Below are positions 22,904-33,583 of a stretch of 41,669 nt of DNA, piece after piece. This DNA is from Chitinophagales bacterium. GTDB lineage: Bacteria > Bacteroidota > Bacteroidia > Chitinophagales > Saprospiraceae. The DNA lies in NCBI GenBank assembly GCA_022360175.1, contig JAKSDI010000074.1, positions 1 to 41,669 of the forward strand, in the 5' to 3' direction. The notes under the pieces were generated by a model. It saw only the letters and a program-made list of their open reading frames with translations. It ran no database searches and was not told where the DNA came from. Made by a program: the position numbers and the translations under genes. The first letter of the stretch is position 1; every line of letters begins with the position of its first letter.

Positions 22904-25900
22904 ATGAAACGAAAAAACCTAGGAAGATTTGCTTTCTTTTTAGCAATTAATATATTCGTACAGGCAGTATTTGCACCTTTGACAATGGCTTTAACCTCTG
23001 GACCAAAGCAACCGGAGTTTAGCACTTTTGAACCAGTAACCACTACTAATATGGTAAACCCATTTACTGGTGACTTTACTTATAATTTACCTGTTGTAAA
23101 TATTCCAGGTACAGACGGTGGTGGTTATGCCCTTTCGCTCTCTTATCATAGTGGATATTCTTCTGAGCAAGAAGCGTCATGGGTTGGTTTTGGATGGACA
23201 TTAAACCCTGGAGCTATAAATCGGAACAAAAGAGGTATTCCTGATGATTACAATGGAGAAACTATTAAACGCTTCAACAAAACTAAACCAAACCTGACGG
23301 TATCTGCAACTGCAAATACAAATATTGAAGCCTTTAGTCAGAATATAGGATTCTCAGCGGGTAGAACTATTACCTTGAATAATTATCGAGGGATATCATC
23401 ACATAATAGTTTTGGAATTACAGCATTTGGTCTTGCTTCATTATCATTAACCGATGCCTCTGACGAGGCTGTTTTTTCTTTCAAAATTCGCCCTGAAGGA
23501 ATATTGCGGCTCACAAAGAAAAAAGGAGAAGATACAGAAGACAATTCTTTTAATGAAAATGCAAAAGCAAAAGAAAGCGAAGAAAGTGGCCGTAGATTTC
23601 AGTTCAAGTTATTCGAAAAAGACCGAATAGTACATAATGCTCTCAGACAACTAGGAAGTGCTTTTGACCAAATACTTCCTTCTGCCAGTTACAGTGCAAC
23701 GACCTTTGAAAAATATTGGGGAGTAAATCTTGCCTTACAATTAGGTAATATTCAAATTAACCCTGCGCCAGCTCCTGTTGGACCAGAGGTTGGTTTTACA
23801 GGTAATATAAATTTTCAAAAGTCTAGAAGTGAAGCCAATTTTGAAGGACTAGGGTATATGTATAGTCCTTCTCTGTCCATTTATGAAGACAATAAAGTCA
23901 TTTCTGATTTCTATACAGAAAAGAACGCACCCTACACTAAGCAGAATACTATTCTCGGCATACCACATACTAATGCGGACATTTTTAGCTTATCAGGTGA
24001 AGGGCTCCAAGGTGGTTTTCGTTATCATCTGCCATCACCTGGTCACTATTTTATCGGAAAGGAGGCTAGTCATATTGGTGGAGGGTTCGCAGGAATCGAA
24101 TTTATGGTGGGAACTAATGCTGGTTTAGGTGTTTCTCTTGGTGTTAATTATAGTCAGTTAAAATCTGAACTCTGGACTTCAAAAGATAAAGAAGAAATTA
24201 GTCAATTCGACTTTGACCATCGGGCTAGTGGTCAATTTCGCTTTACCAATGACAAAGGAGGTTTTGTAAGCCCAACTAGTAGTACTGCAATTTCTCTTTA
24301 TGAGTTAACCGGAAATAGAAATCGAATAGGATTTGGTTCTCCTGGGTTAGCATCTCCTACTGATTTACAGACTACAGTTTCTTTTGGGAATAGTAGTTCC
24401 CTAATCAAGGCAAAAGCTGCCTCCCAAGCGAATACTGTGAATAATAGATTTAACAAGTCTAGCAATGTTGCGGAAGTAAATGGAGCTATCAATGCGTTGA
24501 ATCAAGAGTCACTCACTGAATTTCAGATAGTCAATGAAGAAGGGAATCTATATACTTACGGTTTACCCGTACTCAACTTCAATGAACTTAGTTGTCAATT
24601 TGGTCTCCCCCTAGAAATGGCGAGAGGAGTAAAGTGTAGTAGCGCTCAAAGGAATAACTGCATTGAAGACAATCACATTGTTTATCAGACCACCCGTTAT
24701 AAGGACGATGATTCGCACTCAATGTTGATTCCAGATGTCGGTGAACATAATCTCTTACTTGGCGAAGTACAAGAGGAACCATATGCAGGTACTTATTTGC
24801 TAACTCAGATCACTACCCCTGAATACGTCGATTTAACTGATGATGGTCCTAGTGAAGATGACTTTGGAGGGTGGACCTCTTTCCATTATAAACAACATTA
24901 TGGGGTGGACGCTCCCTACCATTGGAGAATTCCTTACAACGGTTTACTATATGCTAAGAATAGAATTTCTGATAGGGAAGACGATTTTGGAAGTGTTCAA
25001 GCGGGAGACAGGGAGGTATACTCCTTACAAGCTATTGAGACGAAGTCCCATATTGCATTATTCGTGACAAACTCAACTGTGCCAAGTGATTTTGCTTCCT
25101 ATTTTCCTGGAGGTATGCCTCCTGGCGCTGAAAAATATTTAAGTGGAAGTGGAGAAGTAAGGCAAGATGGACTTGGTGCAAGGAAAATATCGGGGAACCA
25201 AGATATTGCCTCCAGTACTCCTAGTATACAAGACGCCCAACAGCAGGTGGTGCGTCTTGACAAAATTGTTCTTTATGCTAAAGGCCAACCAGAATATCCA
25301 GTTCAAACCACTCGATTCGAATATGACTATAGCATTTGTGAAGGTCTGCCAAATAGTATAGGAAATATGGGTAAGCTCACCCTAAAAAAAGTATGGTTTG
25401 AATACGAAGGAAAATTCAGGACGCAGATTAGTCCTTATGAATTTCATTATCAGTACAAAGCGAAAGCTGACTATCCGCAAGATTTAGTCAGCCAGTACAA
25501 CGGTACTCCAATGGCTGATTTTTTCAATCTTAATAATACCTTTAGCTCTAACGCACAAAATCCTAGATATGCCGTAAACAAATTAGATTCATGGGGCAAT
25601 CCCCAGTTTGATGGTGCAGAACGACACAGGAAAATGCAAGTCGGCACTTATCAAGGAAATCGAGATAGTGGTGCTACGTTCGATCCTGCCGCTTGGCAGT
25701 TAAAACAAATCACTCTCCCTTCTGGTGGTGAAATCCTAGTAGAATATGAGCAGAAAAACTATCAGTATGTACAAGATCGCCGAGCAACTGCATTAGTTCC
25801 TTTATTGAGCACAAATGGAGATGATGAATTTGTCTTAGATATTGATGCATTGGGAGTAGAAGAGTCAGAAATCCCCCATTTGATTCAGCTTATAGAAGAG

Positions 25901-28585
25901 TACTATGGAGAGCAAGGAAAAAGCGAACGAGTCTTTTTCAAGTTCTTATTTAGCTTTGACAGAAGTACTCCCTCTCTTGATAATTGTCGATCAGAGTATA
26001 TCTCTGGCTATGCCACCTTTAAAGGGGTTAGGAGGCAAGGAAATCGTGTGATCATATCTTTAGAAGAAGGAAATTCAGGAGGAAGAACTTTTTTGCCTCG
26101 TCAAGCATGTTTCGATTATTTGGTTGCCAATGCTTACGGAAAGACCAGCTCTGATTGTTTATTAGAAATTGATAGTGCCATTAGAGAATTGTTAGGTGGT
26201 GTTAGAGATATTGGCGAAGGAGATGTAGGAGGGGCTCTAAATATTCTCAAGGGTTCCTTACAAGTTGCGGAGGCAGTCAGCTCAGATTTAACCCAATATA
26301 TAGCTGATGTAGATAATGCTACTTATAGTAATTTCTGTATGCAAATAGCTCCAGCTCTATCATATTTAAAGATTCCTTTACCGCATGCCAAGAGAGGCGG
26401 AGGAATTAGGGTCAAACGACTCTTAATGTTGGATAATGGCATAGAGGACGGTACTCCCGCAATTTATGGTTCTGAATACAGATATGAAAATCAAGATGGC
26501 TCCACTAGTGGCATTGCTACTAATGAACCACAAGAAATGCATTCTGAGAATGCACTAGTCACCTTTTTGGAACGCAAAAAACAGGGTGGAAACTTAGGGC
26601 CTATTAAGCTTGAGTCAACGGATAAGCAGCAAAATGAAGGACCAATTGGAGAGAGTCTGCTCCCTGCTGCTTCAGTGGGGCACTCTCGCGTAGAAATCCA
26701 TAATATTCATAGCGGAAGAACGTCCAGTGGATTCTCCGTTTACGAATACTTAACTGTTAAAGACTATCCCTTCGACAAAGTCTATACTTATGATGAGGGC
26801 AACGATATTGAACCTGGCAAAGGATTCTTGTCATCAGATTTAGATGACAACACCATACAGAAGCAGTTGATCTTACCCATTGTTTTCTTCAAATATGAAC
26901 GGAATCAAACATGGGCAACTCAGGGCTATCGTTTTATACTTACAAATATGCACGGACGACAGAAAAGTGTTTCCCATTATGGCTTAGCAGCAAATGAAGC
27001 AAGCTATCCTGTCAGCCAACAAGTATTTACTTACTATGAACCCGGTGAAAAAATAAGAGTTCTGCGAGCTGATGGTTCTTATGTCTTCAGTAATCCCGGT
27101 AAGGAAGTTGAAGTTGTAATGGAAGCGAAAAGTATGCAGTTTCGTAGCTTTGACTTAAACGCTGAGTTTGATGTAAGTATTGGGGCTGCTTTTTTACCAC
27201 CGGTATATGCATTGGTGGGTGCGCTCTTTTCAATGCAGAACAAGAGTTTGAGTACTCACGTCACCTCGAAAGTTATCAGGTACCCTACTTATGTTAAAAA
27301 GGTCACTACGTTGCAAGATGGTATTTATACCAGTATTGAAAACGTAGCATTTGATGAATTCACAGGAGCCCCGATTATCAAAAAGAGCCTAGGAAGTCAT
27401 TCAACTAATGAAAACACTCCAGAAGCTAATTACCAGTATGCAATTGAGATACCAGCAAGCCACATAGAGCAATATCAACTGGGACCTAGATCGGCTAACC
27501 TTGAGAATACTAATCAACTGAAAACAATTGCCGCCACCTATGAGACTTATGGTATACTTGGTAATCCTACAGCTGGAAATAATTTTTCTTTAAATAATTT
27601 GCTTAGTGCGTCTGTACAAACATATAGTACGACCAGCTTGAATCGAAATTGGTTAGACCAAACTGTACAAAATGAGTATTCTGATGCCAACACACCAAAT
27701 GCACGATCTGCACTTGATCGAATATGGAGACCACACGCTACATATGTCTATAAAACAGGACTCAGTTCGCTAAATCAAGGAATTGCTTCCAGCGGTATCT
27801 TTACGTCATTTAACCCTTTCAATTGGGAAACTCCAACAAATAATGGACCTGATTGGCTCAGACTAAATGAGGTAACGAAATATTCTCCTCATGGCAATAG
27901 CTTAGAAGAACGTAACATCATCGGAATATACAGTAGTGCCCGCTATGGCTACAATAAGATGTTACCCACGATGCTTGCTCAAAATAGCCAATATAATTCT
28001 ATCGGCTTTCAGTCTTTTGAGGACGGTAACTACTCTGATCAAAGTTCCCATTCTGGAGGGCAAAGCTTGCTACTCTCTCCGGGAGCTGCTTCCAACGCTG
28101 TCTTTTCTAGCTTAACTAGGAATAGTCATCTGGATTCTAAAGGGGCTTGGTTGAAATTTTGGGTCAACTCACCTAGTAAAGAGCGGGTATTAGCAAATAT
28201 ACTTTCGGTAGAAATCAACGACTTCACACTAGAAGATCTTGAATTTGTAGCACAAACAGGTGAATGGATGCTGTTCAGAACATTCATTTCACCAGAAGAA
28301 TTCGAGCAGATAAACCAATCAACTCTTGAGGTCACTTTTGAAAACACTACTACAGTTCCATTATATATTGACGATTGTCGTTTTCAACCACACGATGCTA
28401 CCTCAACGTGCTATGTATATGATAGCAAGAACTACCGCTTACTTGCTCAGTTTGATGACAATTTTTTTGGACTCTTCTATCAGTACAATGATGAAGGGAA
28501 GCTAGTAAAAAAACTAATTGAAACGGAAAGAGGACTTCAAACTGTCCAGGAAACACAATATCATACACCTACAAAACCTAAGTGA
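22904..28585 (+). CDS. Giant exported SpvB-like / RHS-like protein (about 1893 aa)
   Basis: ATG 22904 is preferred because it lies just after the preceding stop and starts the export signal (KRKNLGRFAFFLAINIFVQAVFA); an upstream TTG at 22886 is possible. The N-terminal region (about residues 40-130) reads EFSTFEPVTTTNMVNPFTGDF ... GGYALSLSYHSG ... EASWVGFGWTLNPGAINRNKRG. This is the pattern of SpvB/TcaC-like N-terminal domains and of large Bacteroidota RHS-associated proteins. The C-terminal end (YVYDSKNYRLLAQFDDNFFGLFYQYNDEGKLVKKLIETERG) is a YD/RHS repeat. The middle is long, beta-rich and not recognisable in detail. In Tc toxins the SpvB-containing TcB closes one end of the RHS cocoon, so this protein is the best TcB-like candidate here. 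It has no catalytic motif that I can see. Confidence 0.75.
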   Translation: MKRKNLGRFAFFLAINIFVQAVFAPLTMALTSGPKQPEFSTFEPVTTTNMVNPFTGDFTYNLPVVNIPGTDGGGYALSLSYHSGYSSEQEASWVGFGWTLNPGAINRNKRGIPDDYNGETIKRFNKTKPNLTVSATANTNIEAFSQNIGFSAGRTITLNNYRGISSHNSFGITAFGLASLSLTDASDEAVFSFKIRPEGILRLTKKKGEDTEDNSFNENAKAKESEESGRRFQFKLFEKDRIVHNALRQLGSAFDQILPSASYSATTFEKYWGVNLALQLGNIQINPAPAPVGPEVGFTGNINFQKSRSEANFEGLGYMYSPSLSIYEDNKVISDFYTEKNAPYTKQNTILGIPHTNADIFSLSGEGLQGGFRYHLPSPGHYFIGKEASHIGGGFAGIEFMVGTNAGLGVSLGVNYSQLKSELWTSKDKEEISQFDFDHRASGQFRFTNDKGGFVSPTSSTAISLYELTGNRNRIGFGSPGLASPTDLQTTVSFGNSSSLIKAKAASQANTVNNRFNKSSNVAEVNGAINALNQESLTEFQIVNEEGNLYTYGLPVLNFNELSCQFGLPLEMARGVKCSSAQRNNCIEDNHIVYQTTRYKDDDSHSMLIPDVGEHNLLLGEVQEEPYAGTYLLTQITTPEYVDLTDDGPSEDDFGGWTSFHYKQHYGVDAPYHWRIPYNGLLYAKNRISDREDDFGSVQAGDREVYSLQAIETKSHIALFVTNSTVPSDFASYFPGGMPPGAEKYLSGSGEVRQDGLGARKISGNQDIASSTPSIQDAQQQVVRLDKIVLYAKGQPEYPVQTTRFEYDYSICEGLPNSIGNMGKLTLKKVWFEYEGKFRTQISPYEFHYQYKAKADYPQDLVSQYNGTPMADFFNLNNTFSSNAQNPRYAVNKLDSWGNPQFDGAERHRKMQVGTYQGNRDSGATFDPAAWQLKQITLPSGGEILVEYEQKNYQYVQDRRATALVPLLSTNGDDEFVLDIDALGVEESEIPHLIQLIEEYYGEQGKSERVFFKFLFSFDRSTPSLDNCRSEYISGYATFKGVRRQGNRVIISLEEGNSGGRTFLPRQACFDYLVANAYGKTSSDCLLEIDSAIRELLGGVRDIGEGDVGGALNILKGSLQVAEAVSSDLTQYIADVDNATYSNFCMQIAPALSYLKIPLPHAKRGGGIRVKRLLMLDNGIEDGTPAIYGSEYRYENQDGSTSGIATNEPQEMHSENALVTFLERKKQGGNLGPIKLESTDKQQNEGPIGESLLPAASVGHSRVEIHNIHSGRTSSGFSVYEYLTVKDYPFDKVYTYDEGNDIEPGKGFLSSDLDDNTIQKQLILPIVFFKYERNQTWATQGYRFILTNMHGRQKSVSHYGLAANEASYPVSQQVFTYYEPGEKIRVLRADGSYVFSNPGKEVEVVMEAKSMQFRSFDLNAEFDVSIGAAFLPPVYALVGALFSMQNKSLSTHVTSKVIRYPTYVKKVTTLQDGIYTSIENVAFDEFTGAPIIKKSLGSHSTNENTPEANYQYAIEIPASHIEQYQLGPRSANLENTNQLKTIAATYETYGILGNPTAGNNFSLNNLLSASVQTYSTTSLNRNWLDQTVQNEYSDANTPNARSALDRIWRPHATYVYKTGLSSLNQGIASSGIFTSFNPFNWETPTNNGPDWLRLNEVTKYSPHGNSLEERNIIGIYSSARYGYNKMLPTMLAQNSQYNSIGFQSFEDGNYSDQSSHSGGQSLLLSPGAASNAVFSSLTRNSHLDSKGAWLKFWVNSPSKERVLANILSVEINDFTLEDLEFVAQTGEWMLFRTFISPEEFEQINQSTLEVTFENTTTVPLYIDDCRFQPHDATSTCYVYDSKNYRLLAQFDDNFFGLFYQYNDEGKLVKKLIETERGLQTVQETQYHTPTKPK

Positions 28586-28587
28586 TA

Positions 28588-29307
28588 ATGAAGCACATTA
28601 TAATGTGCCTATTGTTATTGGCACTCTTCGATACTACCACGCTAAAAGGACAAGATTGTAAAGCTATTCTAGAAGATTATCGACAAAAAATGGCTTCAAT
28701 TCAAGCTCCTGATACTGAGGATAGAGTTCATTATCTTAAATACTCAGTAGAATTAGAGTACAACGATAACTGGAGTGGTGAGAAATTAGATGATCAAGAG
28801 ATTGAGTTTTTACTTGGTAATGACTTTTACTTGTTCCAGAACCAGATAGTAACAAAAATTGGAGACGAGGAAAATGCATATACAATAGTACACCCTGAAG
28901 GGCTTATATTATGGAATCCTTCTGACTTGGAATTAGCACAACAAGTGCTCCGTAAGCAACAATTTGAAACAGCTCAAGCAGTATTGTTGCAAGAAGGGAC
29001 TATTGAACAATGTGAGTCTACTCCAGCAGGAATCAATATCATTAGTGTTCAACTACCAGAAGACATGACTCGGCAAAGTCATATTGAAAGCGTTAGCTAC
29101 CGATATGATATTAATAAAGAAAAGATGAAAGAGGTTAAATTTCATTATGAAGCCAACTACCCCTTGGTCACCTCAATACTCCTATTTGAGAAAATGCAAT
29201 TCAACTTGTATCATAATAATTTAAAGAGTGCATACGAAAGTGTTTTTAATTCAAATGGGAGCTTGCTAGCTAAATACAATGGATATCAAGTAATTGATAA
29301 CCGATAA
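28588..29307 (+). CDS. Small exported protein in the RHS operon (LolA-like fold possible)
   Basis: About 239 aa starting at ATG 28588; GTG 28582 overlaps the previous stop by 4 bp and is an alternative start. The signal peptide MKHIIMCLLLLALFDTTTLKG is followed by QDCKAILEDYRQKMASIQ. The mature protein is a single mixed alpha/beta domain with long strands and the pattern VHYLKYSVELEYND ... GNDFYLFQNQIVTKIGDEENAYTIVHPEGLILWNPSDLE. This resembles LolA-type periplasmic carrier folds, where a hydrophobic pocket holds a lipid or peptide, but no diagnostic residue fixes it. Being tightly packed between two giant exported proteins, it may be an assembly partner or adaptor. Function unproven. Confidence 0.6.
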   Translation: MKHIIMCLLLLALFDTTTLKGQDCKAILEDYRQKMASIQAPDTEDRVHYLKYSVELEYNDNWSGEKLDDQEIEFLLGNDFYLFQNQIVTKIGDEENAYTIVHPEGLILWNPSDLELAQQVLRKQQFETAQAVLLQEGTIEQCESTPAGINIISVQLPEDMTRQSHIESVSYRYDINKEKMKEVKFHYEANYPLVTSILLFEKMQFNLYHNNLKSAYESVFNSNGSLLAKYNGYQVIDNR

Positions 29308-29318
29308 ACACCTGGATT

Positions 29319-32300
29319 ATGAAAAATTGTCTAATCACGCTTTTAGTTAATTTACTTTGCTTTGGAGTATTTGCACAAGGGATTGTATTCGAGGATGGTG
29401 AGGCACATTATGAACTCGAATATGCGAGTGAAATTAGTGCAATAACCATACCTCTTCCAGAGCCATTATCCTTTACCAATTATGAAGTTGAGTCTGCGCT
29501 ACTTCAAGTCTCTTTAGTGCATAAGCGTCCATTTTCAGCTGGTGAACGTGTAAAATATTCATTTGTTGATAGCCTGGAAATTTCTACAGATACCGGAATA
29601 CCATTACCTGGCGAACCTAAAATAGAACTATCAATAAATGAACGTCAGCCCGAAATGCTGGTACAATATGATATTACGGGCTTCATTTTAGATAACGGTA
29701 ATAATGCTTTTAATACAATTAATATTGATGTTTTTGATGCCCAAATAGTAAATCTAGAAAATATACTTGTAAATGATCCGAGACTGAATGACATTCAAGA
29801 AAAGCTACGACTTAAATTCAGCTATGTAATTAAATATCGAATCGGTGCGGCACCAGAAAATGCACCTACTGTAGAGCCTGCCATTGTACAACCCCTACCT
29901 TTTTCTAATGAGCAACTTTTTACAAGAAAGGTTGATTTTACCTGGAGTTCCAATGGATTAAATTATCCAGGGTATGAGTTTCAACTGCTACGATTGTTTA
30001 ACTACTCTGAAACTACTGAAAATGAATACGACGACATTGTAACCCAATTAGACTGGAAGAAAGCTACTTCTATATATACACATTCGAGTGATACTACTTT
30101 AACATATACTGTGATTGAGGGAACAGGCTTCTATGCTTGGAGAGTCAGACCAATAGGTAATTTTCATCCTGGAGGAATAGCTAATTCACTTAATTATGGA
30201 CAGTGGAGCTATATTGGCCCGACAGGACTAATACCTCTAGAACGAGCTACTCTGCCTAACAATAGTTTTTTCTTCTTTGAAGAACCTAATGATGATCAAA
30301 ACTGGATTTATTCGAAGTTTTACACCGAGGATAACAGAATACGTGAAGAAGTAGTATATGCTGATGAACTCCTGGGAGTGCGTCAAACCCAGACCTATGT
30401 ACCGTCACAGGAAAAAGTATTAATACAACAGACGGTCCTAGACTATCTCGGACGTCCAAGTCTTTCGACGTTACCAACGCCTGTTCCAGATAATAGGGGA
30501 ATGATATATAAACCTGCAGTACTGAGATCAAGCAGATCAAATGATGTATATGGAGCTGCTGATTTCGATGCTAATGAAAACTATATGTCTCCTGATCCGG
30601 TAGTAGACGATGAAACGCCCTTTTCCTATTATTCCGATAATAACCCTGATGTAAATATACCTAGCGCAGAAGGATACCCATTTACTCGAACTCGCTATGA
30701 AAACGCACCAAATGGAAGGGTAATTGAGCAATCAGGAGTCGGTGTTACTCATATGGTTGCCCCTTCTCAGGATGAAGGTATGGGACATACCGTAAAAACC
30801 CATTATGCAGTAGCTGCAAGAGATGAATTAATCCGTGTATTTGGTGCTGATGCTCCAAGAGGAAGTAGCGTCATGAAGCAAATAACCGTGGATCAAAATA
30901 ATGTTGCTACGCTTTCCTACATGAATCAGAATGGTCAACTGATAGCTACTGCATTAAGCTTTAGCGATACTGATACTATCCAAGGCCTACTGCCGCTTAC
31001 TCATACTGATAATACTGATCCTTTCACAGTGAATAATACTCTAAAACATAATATCGCTACTACTGATGGTTTAGTGAGTTTCAAGCGGATATTTTTAGGT
31101 AGGCCTACTGTAGTCAACGTAGATTATACATTTAGTTGTCCAGTGTTTTCCGGACTATGCACTAATACAATAATTGATTGCCGGTATCTACTCGAAGTAA
31201 GTATCGTCAATATAGATTTAGAAGATTTTGAACCAATTATTGTTTCGAGGGAGTTAGCTGGACTATGCCAGGATGAAGAACAAGTTATTCGATTTGATTT
31301 ATATTCTGGAGAACTACCACCAGGTACTTACGTTATCGAAAAGAAACTTATTTCCGAGAACGGCGAGGCTGAGGTTCGTGTTAATGAAGCACGGGAAAAA
31401 GTAGCTAGTCAGATTGTGCCACTTACTAATTTGGTGAGCAGCTGGTTAGATGAAGTAGACTGTATCGAAGAATATATTGATTTTGTTGGTCAGTTACAAG
31501 AACTTTCAGAGGACATTGCCAATATAGGATTATCTCCTTCCCAATTTAATCAAAAGTACACTCTTCCCGAAACCTTTGAACTCGATAGAGCTACGCATTT
31601 TTTAACGACTCTCAACAATGATATCGGTCGGCCGTTTCTAGCGGTCTTAAACAGTGCATGTTGTCAAATCCGAATGGATGTTGCTTTTGTACCACCAATG
31701 AAATGTCCAGCTGACTTCACACCTGTTGATAGAAATAACAATGGGAGAATTGACGTGAGTAATGCCACAGTATTTGACCCTGACCTTGCTGAATTTCAAC
31801 CTGATTTCGAGGCTTACGCTAAGCAATATTTGATCGAAAGTGGTTGCGGAAATCCATTTGTGATTGAGGCTACACTTTATGGTGGTCCTGGCAGTCTATT
31901 GGCTGATAATCTTGGTCTGTTAAGAGGGTGGAATAAAGGAGAGTTCAATTGGATGATATATCATATGCTCAATGATCGATACACTTGCAATGGAAGTCTA
32001 CATACAGAAAACCGTGCCCCTGGTGCAAGTGCAGCGAGTCCGATGGCAGGAGACTGCGAAAACTCATTAATTGGAGGCATTGGTATCCAATGTTCTGATG
32101 AGGAATGTACTCAATATACTTGCGAAGAATTATTTAGTTGTTGGGGAGCACTACTAGATCAAATTAGAGAACGGCTTTGCGAAGAGCAACTTGCTGACGA
32201 CTCGTTTGGTCAAACTGTTCGTGTTTCAGAAGAAGTAGATGGGGAGGCAGGAGACAACGGGGATACTCATGATGATCATATAGATGATGAAGCAAGCGGC

Positions 32301-33572
32301 TGGCAAAAATTCCTCATGTGGTTATCGGGAGCTTCAGGTAAAGTTCGTGATGGTCAGGAAGTAGACCCTTCGCATTTGAAGTTTGATAGGATGCTTCTTG
32401 GTAAGGAATTTCTAAACTGTGTCGGTTATCGCTTCGCTGCAGTACTCACCGATCAGGGAAGTTCTCCTCCAGAATTACTCCCAGAAGATGTACACCAACC
32501 TGGCACACTAGTAAGAGGTTACCAAGCACAAAATCCACCTTTTTTCAATGATTGGGACCACCTTTTTCCCGGAGTAAGAGATTATGTATTCGCATTCAAG
32601 TACTACTACTATAACGTAGGTTCAGAGCCTGTGCTCGAAGCCACGTCGTGCTTTATTGATCCCAATAGATGCAATGTTGATGGAGTAGAAGTCCCTTGCT
32701 GCCCCGATCAGCCTGATGAAAAATGTGATTTCTGTGGTTTCGGCATAATTGAGTGTGATAATACCTATGAAGATTGGTCTTGCGGGCAAAGGTTCACCTT
32801 CTTCAAAATGCTGCAAAATAAGGTTGAGGATCAAGAACCTGAGGATATTGATTATAATCCTGGCTGTGATATTTTCTTACAGCAGGAGTTTGTTGGCTTC
32901 GAGGAGGGACAGCCAGTTGTTAGGCCACGTATTGTAAATTTTCTCGACACCTTGAGCAGGAATTGTGCTAGTCAATGTGAGAGTAGAGCGACTGAATTTA
33001 GGAACATCCTCGTTGATACACTTTTAGCAAATTGTTACGTGATTGGTGAGTGCCGATCAGCGAGTCCCAGTGATGATTTCATCATTCCAGATGAAGATTT
33101 GAATCTTATGGTTGAAGGAATAGTCAACCAGTGCAAAGAGCAGTGTCAACTCAACACCTACACTTGTGACTTAAGTTCTTGCCGCCAACTTGATATGAGT
33201 AGGAATACCCAAGGACATGACATAGAAGAATATACAGATGTTAGATTCGGCACAGGAGGTAAGCCTACAGATAATTGCACGGAAATCTATCCTGATTATT
33301 ATAGTTGTAGCGGAGGGGATTTATCCTACTGTGACTTGCAAGAACATGATCAAGCAAAAATCTGGGATTTGGAACTTTCCATACCCACTAAGTGTGAAGG
33401 CGCAAATAGAGCTAGACCATTTCAATGTGTAAATACCACTGAACACACTTGTATAAATTATCAAGAAGTTCGGTCAGTAGCTATACCTACAACTAGTAAT
33501 ACCACAGAAGAAGTTCAGGTAACACATTCACAGCCAGTAGAGGTAAGGGTCATCGTCAACGAAGGCAACTAA
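29319..33572 (+). CDS. Giant exported DUF6443-type RHS protein with cysteine-rich tail (1417 aa)
   Basis: Signal peptide MKNCLITLLVNLLCFGVFAQG. An N-terminal beta-sandwich region (residues about 20-300) ends in FTWSSNGLNYPGYEFQLLRLFN. The DUF6443 core follows, at about 325-560: NWIYSKFYTEDNRIREEVVYADELLGVRQTQTYV ... IQQTVLDYLGRPSLSTLPTPVP ... HYAVAARDELIRVFG. In many Bacteroidota this core continues directly into RHS repeats of one polypeptide. Here the protein ends after a C-terminal region (about 925-1400) with roughly 30 cysteines in CxxC-like and CC pairs, suggesting many disulfides outside the cytoplasm. The RHS repeats that normally follow are in the next gene, 11 bp downstream. It is a likely structural partner of that protein. 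Confidence 0.8.
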   Translation: MKNCLITLLVNLLCFGVFAQGIVFEDGEAHYELEYASEISAITIPLPEPLSFTNYEVESALLQVSLVHKRPFSAGERVKYSFVDSLEISTDTGIPLPGEPKIELSINERQPEMLVQYDITGFILDNGNNAFNTINIDVFDAQIVNLENILVNDPRLNDIQEKLRLKFSYVIKYRIGAAPENAPTVEPAIVQPLPFSNEQLFTRKVDFTWSSNGLNYPGYEFQLLRLFNYSETTENEYDDIVTQLDWKKATSIYTHSSDTTLTYTVIEGTGFYAWRVRPIGNFHPGGIANSLNYGQWSYIGPTGLIPLERATLPNNSFFFFEEPNDDQNWIYSKFYTEDNRIREEVVYADELLGVRQTQTYVPSQEKVLIQQTVLDYLGRPSLSTLPTPVPDNRGMIYKPAVLRSSRSNDVYGAADFDANENYMSPDPVVDDETPFSYYSDNNPDVNIPSAEGYPFTRTRYENAPNGRVIEQSGVGVTHMVAPSQDEGMGHTVKTHYAVAARDELIRVFGADAPRGSSVMKQITVDQNNVATLSYMNQNGQLIATALSFSDTDTIQGLLPLTHTDNTDPFTVNNTLKHNIATTDGLVSFKRIFLGRPTVVNVDYTFSCPVFSGLCTNTIIDCRYLLEVSIVNIDLEDFEPIIVSRELAGLCQDEEQVIRFDLYSGELPPGTYVIEKKLISENGEAEVRVNEAREKVASQIVPLTNLVSSWLDEVDCIEEYIDFVGQLQELSEDIANIGLSPSQFNQKYTLPETFELDRATHFLTTLNNDIGRPFLAVLNSACCQIRMDVAFVPPMKCPADFTPVDRNNNGRIDVSNATVFDPDLAEFQPDFEAYAKQYLIESGCGNPFVIEATLYGGPGSLLADNLGLLRGWNKGEFNWMIYHMLNDRYTCNGSLHTENRAPGASAASPMAGDCENSLIGGIGIQCSDEECTQYTCEELFSCWGALLDQIRERLCEEQLADDSFGQTVRVSEEVDGEAGDNGDTHDDHIDDEASGWQKFLMWLSGASGKVRDGQEVDPSHLKFDRMLLGKEFLNCVGYRFAAVLTDQGSSPPELLPEDVHQPGTLVRGYQAQNPPFFNDWDHLFPGVRDYVFAFKYYYYNVGSEPVLEATSCFIDPNRCNVDGVEVPCCPDQPDEKCDFCGFGIIECDNTYEDWSCGQRFTFFKMLQNKVEDQEPEDIDYNPGCDIFLQQEFVGFEEGQPVVRPRIVNFLDTLSRNCASQCESRATEFRNILVDTLLANCYVIGECRSASPSDDFIIPDEDLNLMVEGIVNQCKEQCQLNTYTCDLSSCRQLDMSRNTQGHDIEEYTDVRFGTGGKPTDNCTEIYPDYYSCSGGDLSYCDLQEHDQAKIWDLELSIPTKCEGANRARPFQCVNTTEHTCINYQEVRSVAIPTTSNTTEEVQVTHSQPVEVRVIVNEGN

Positions 33573-33583
33573 AACCTGCACAA

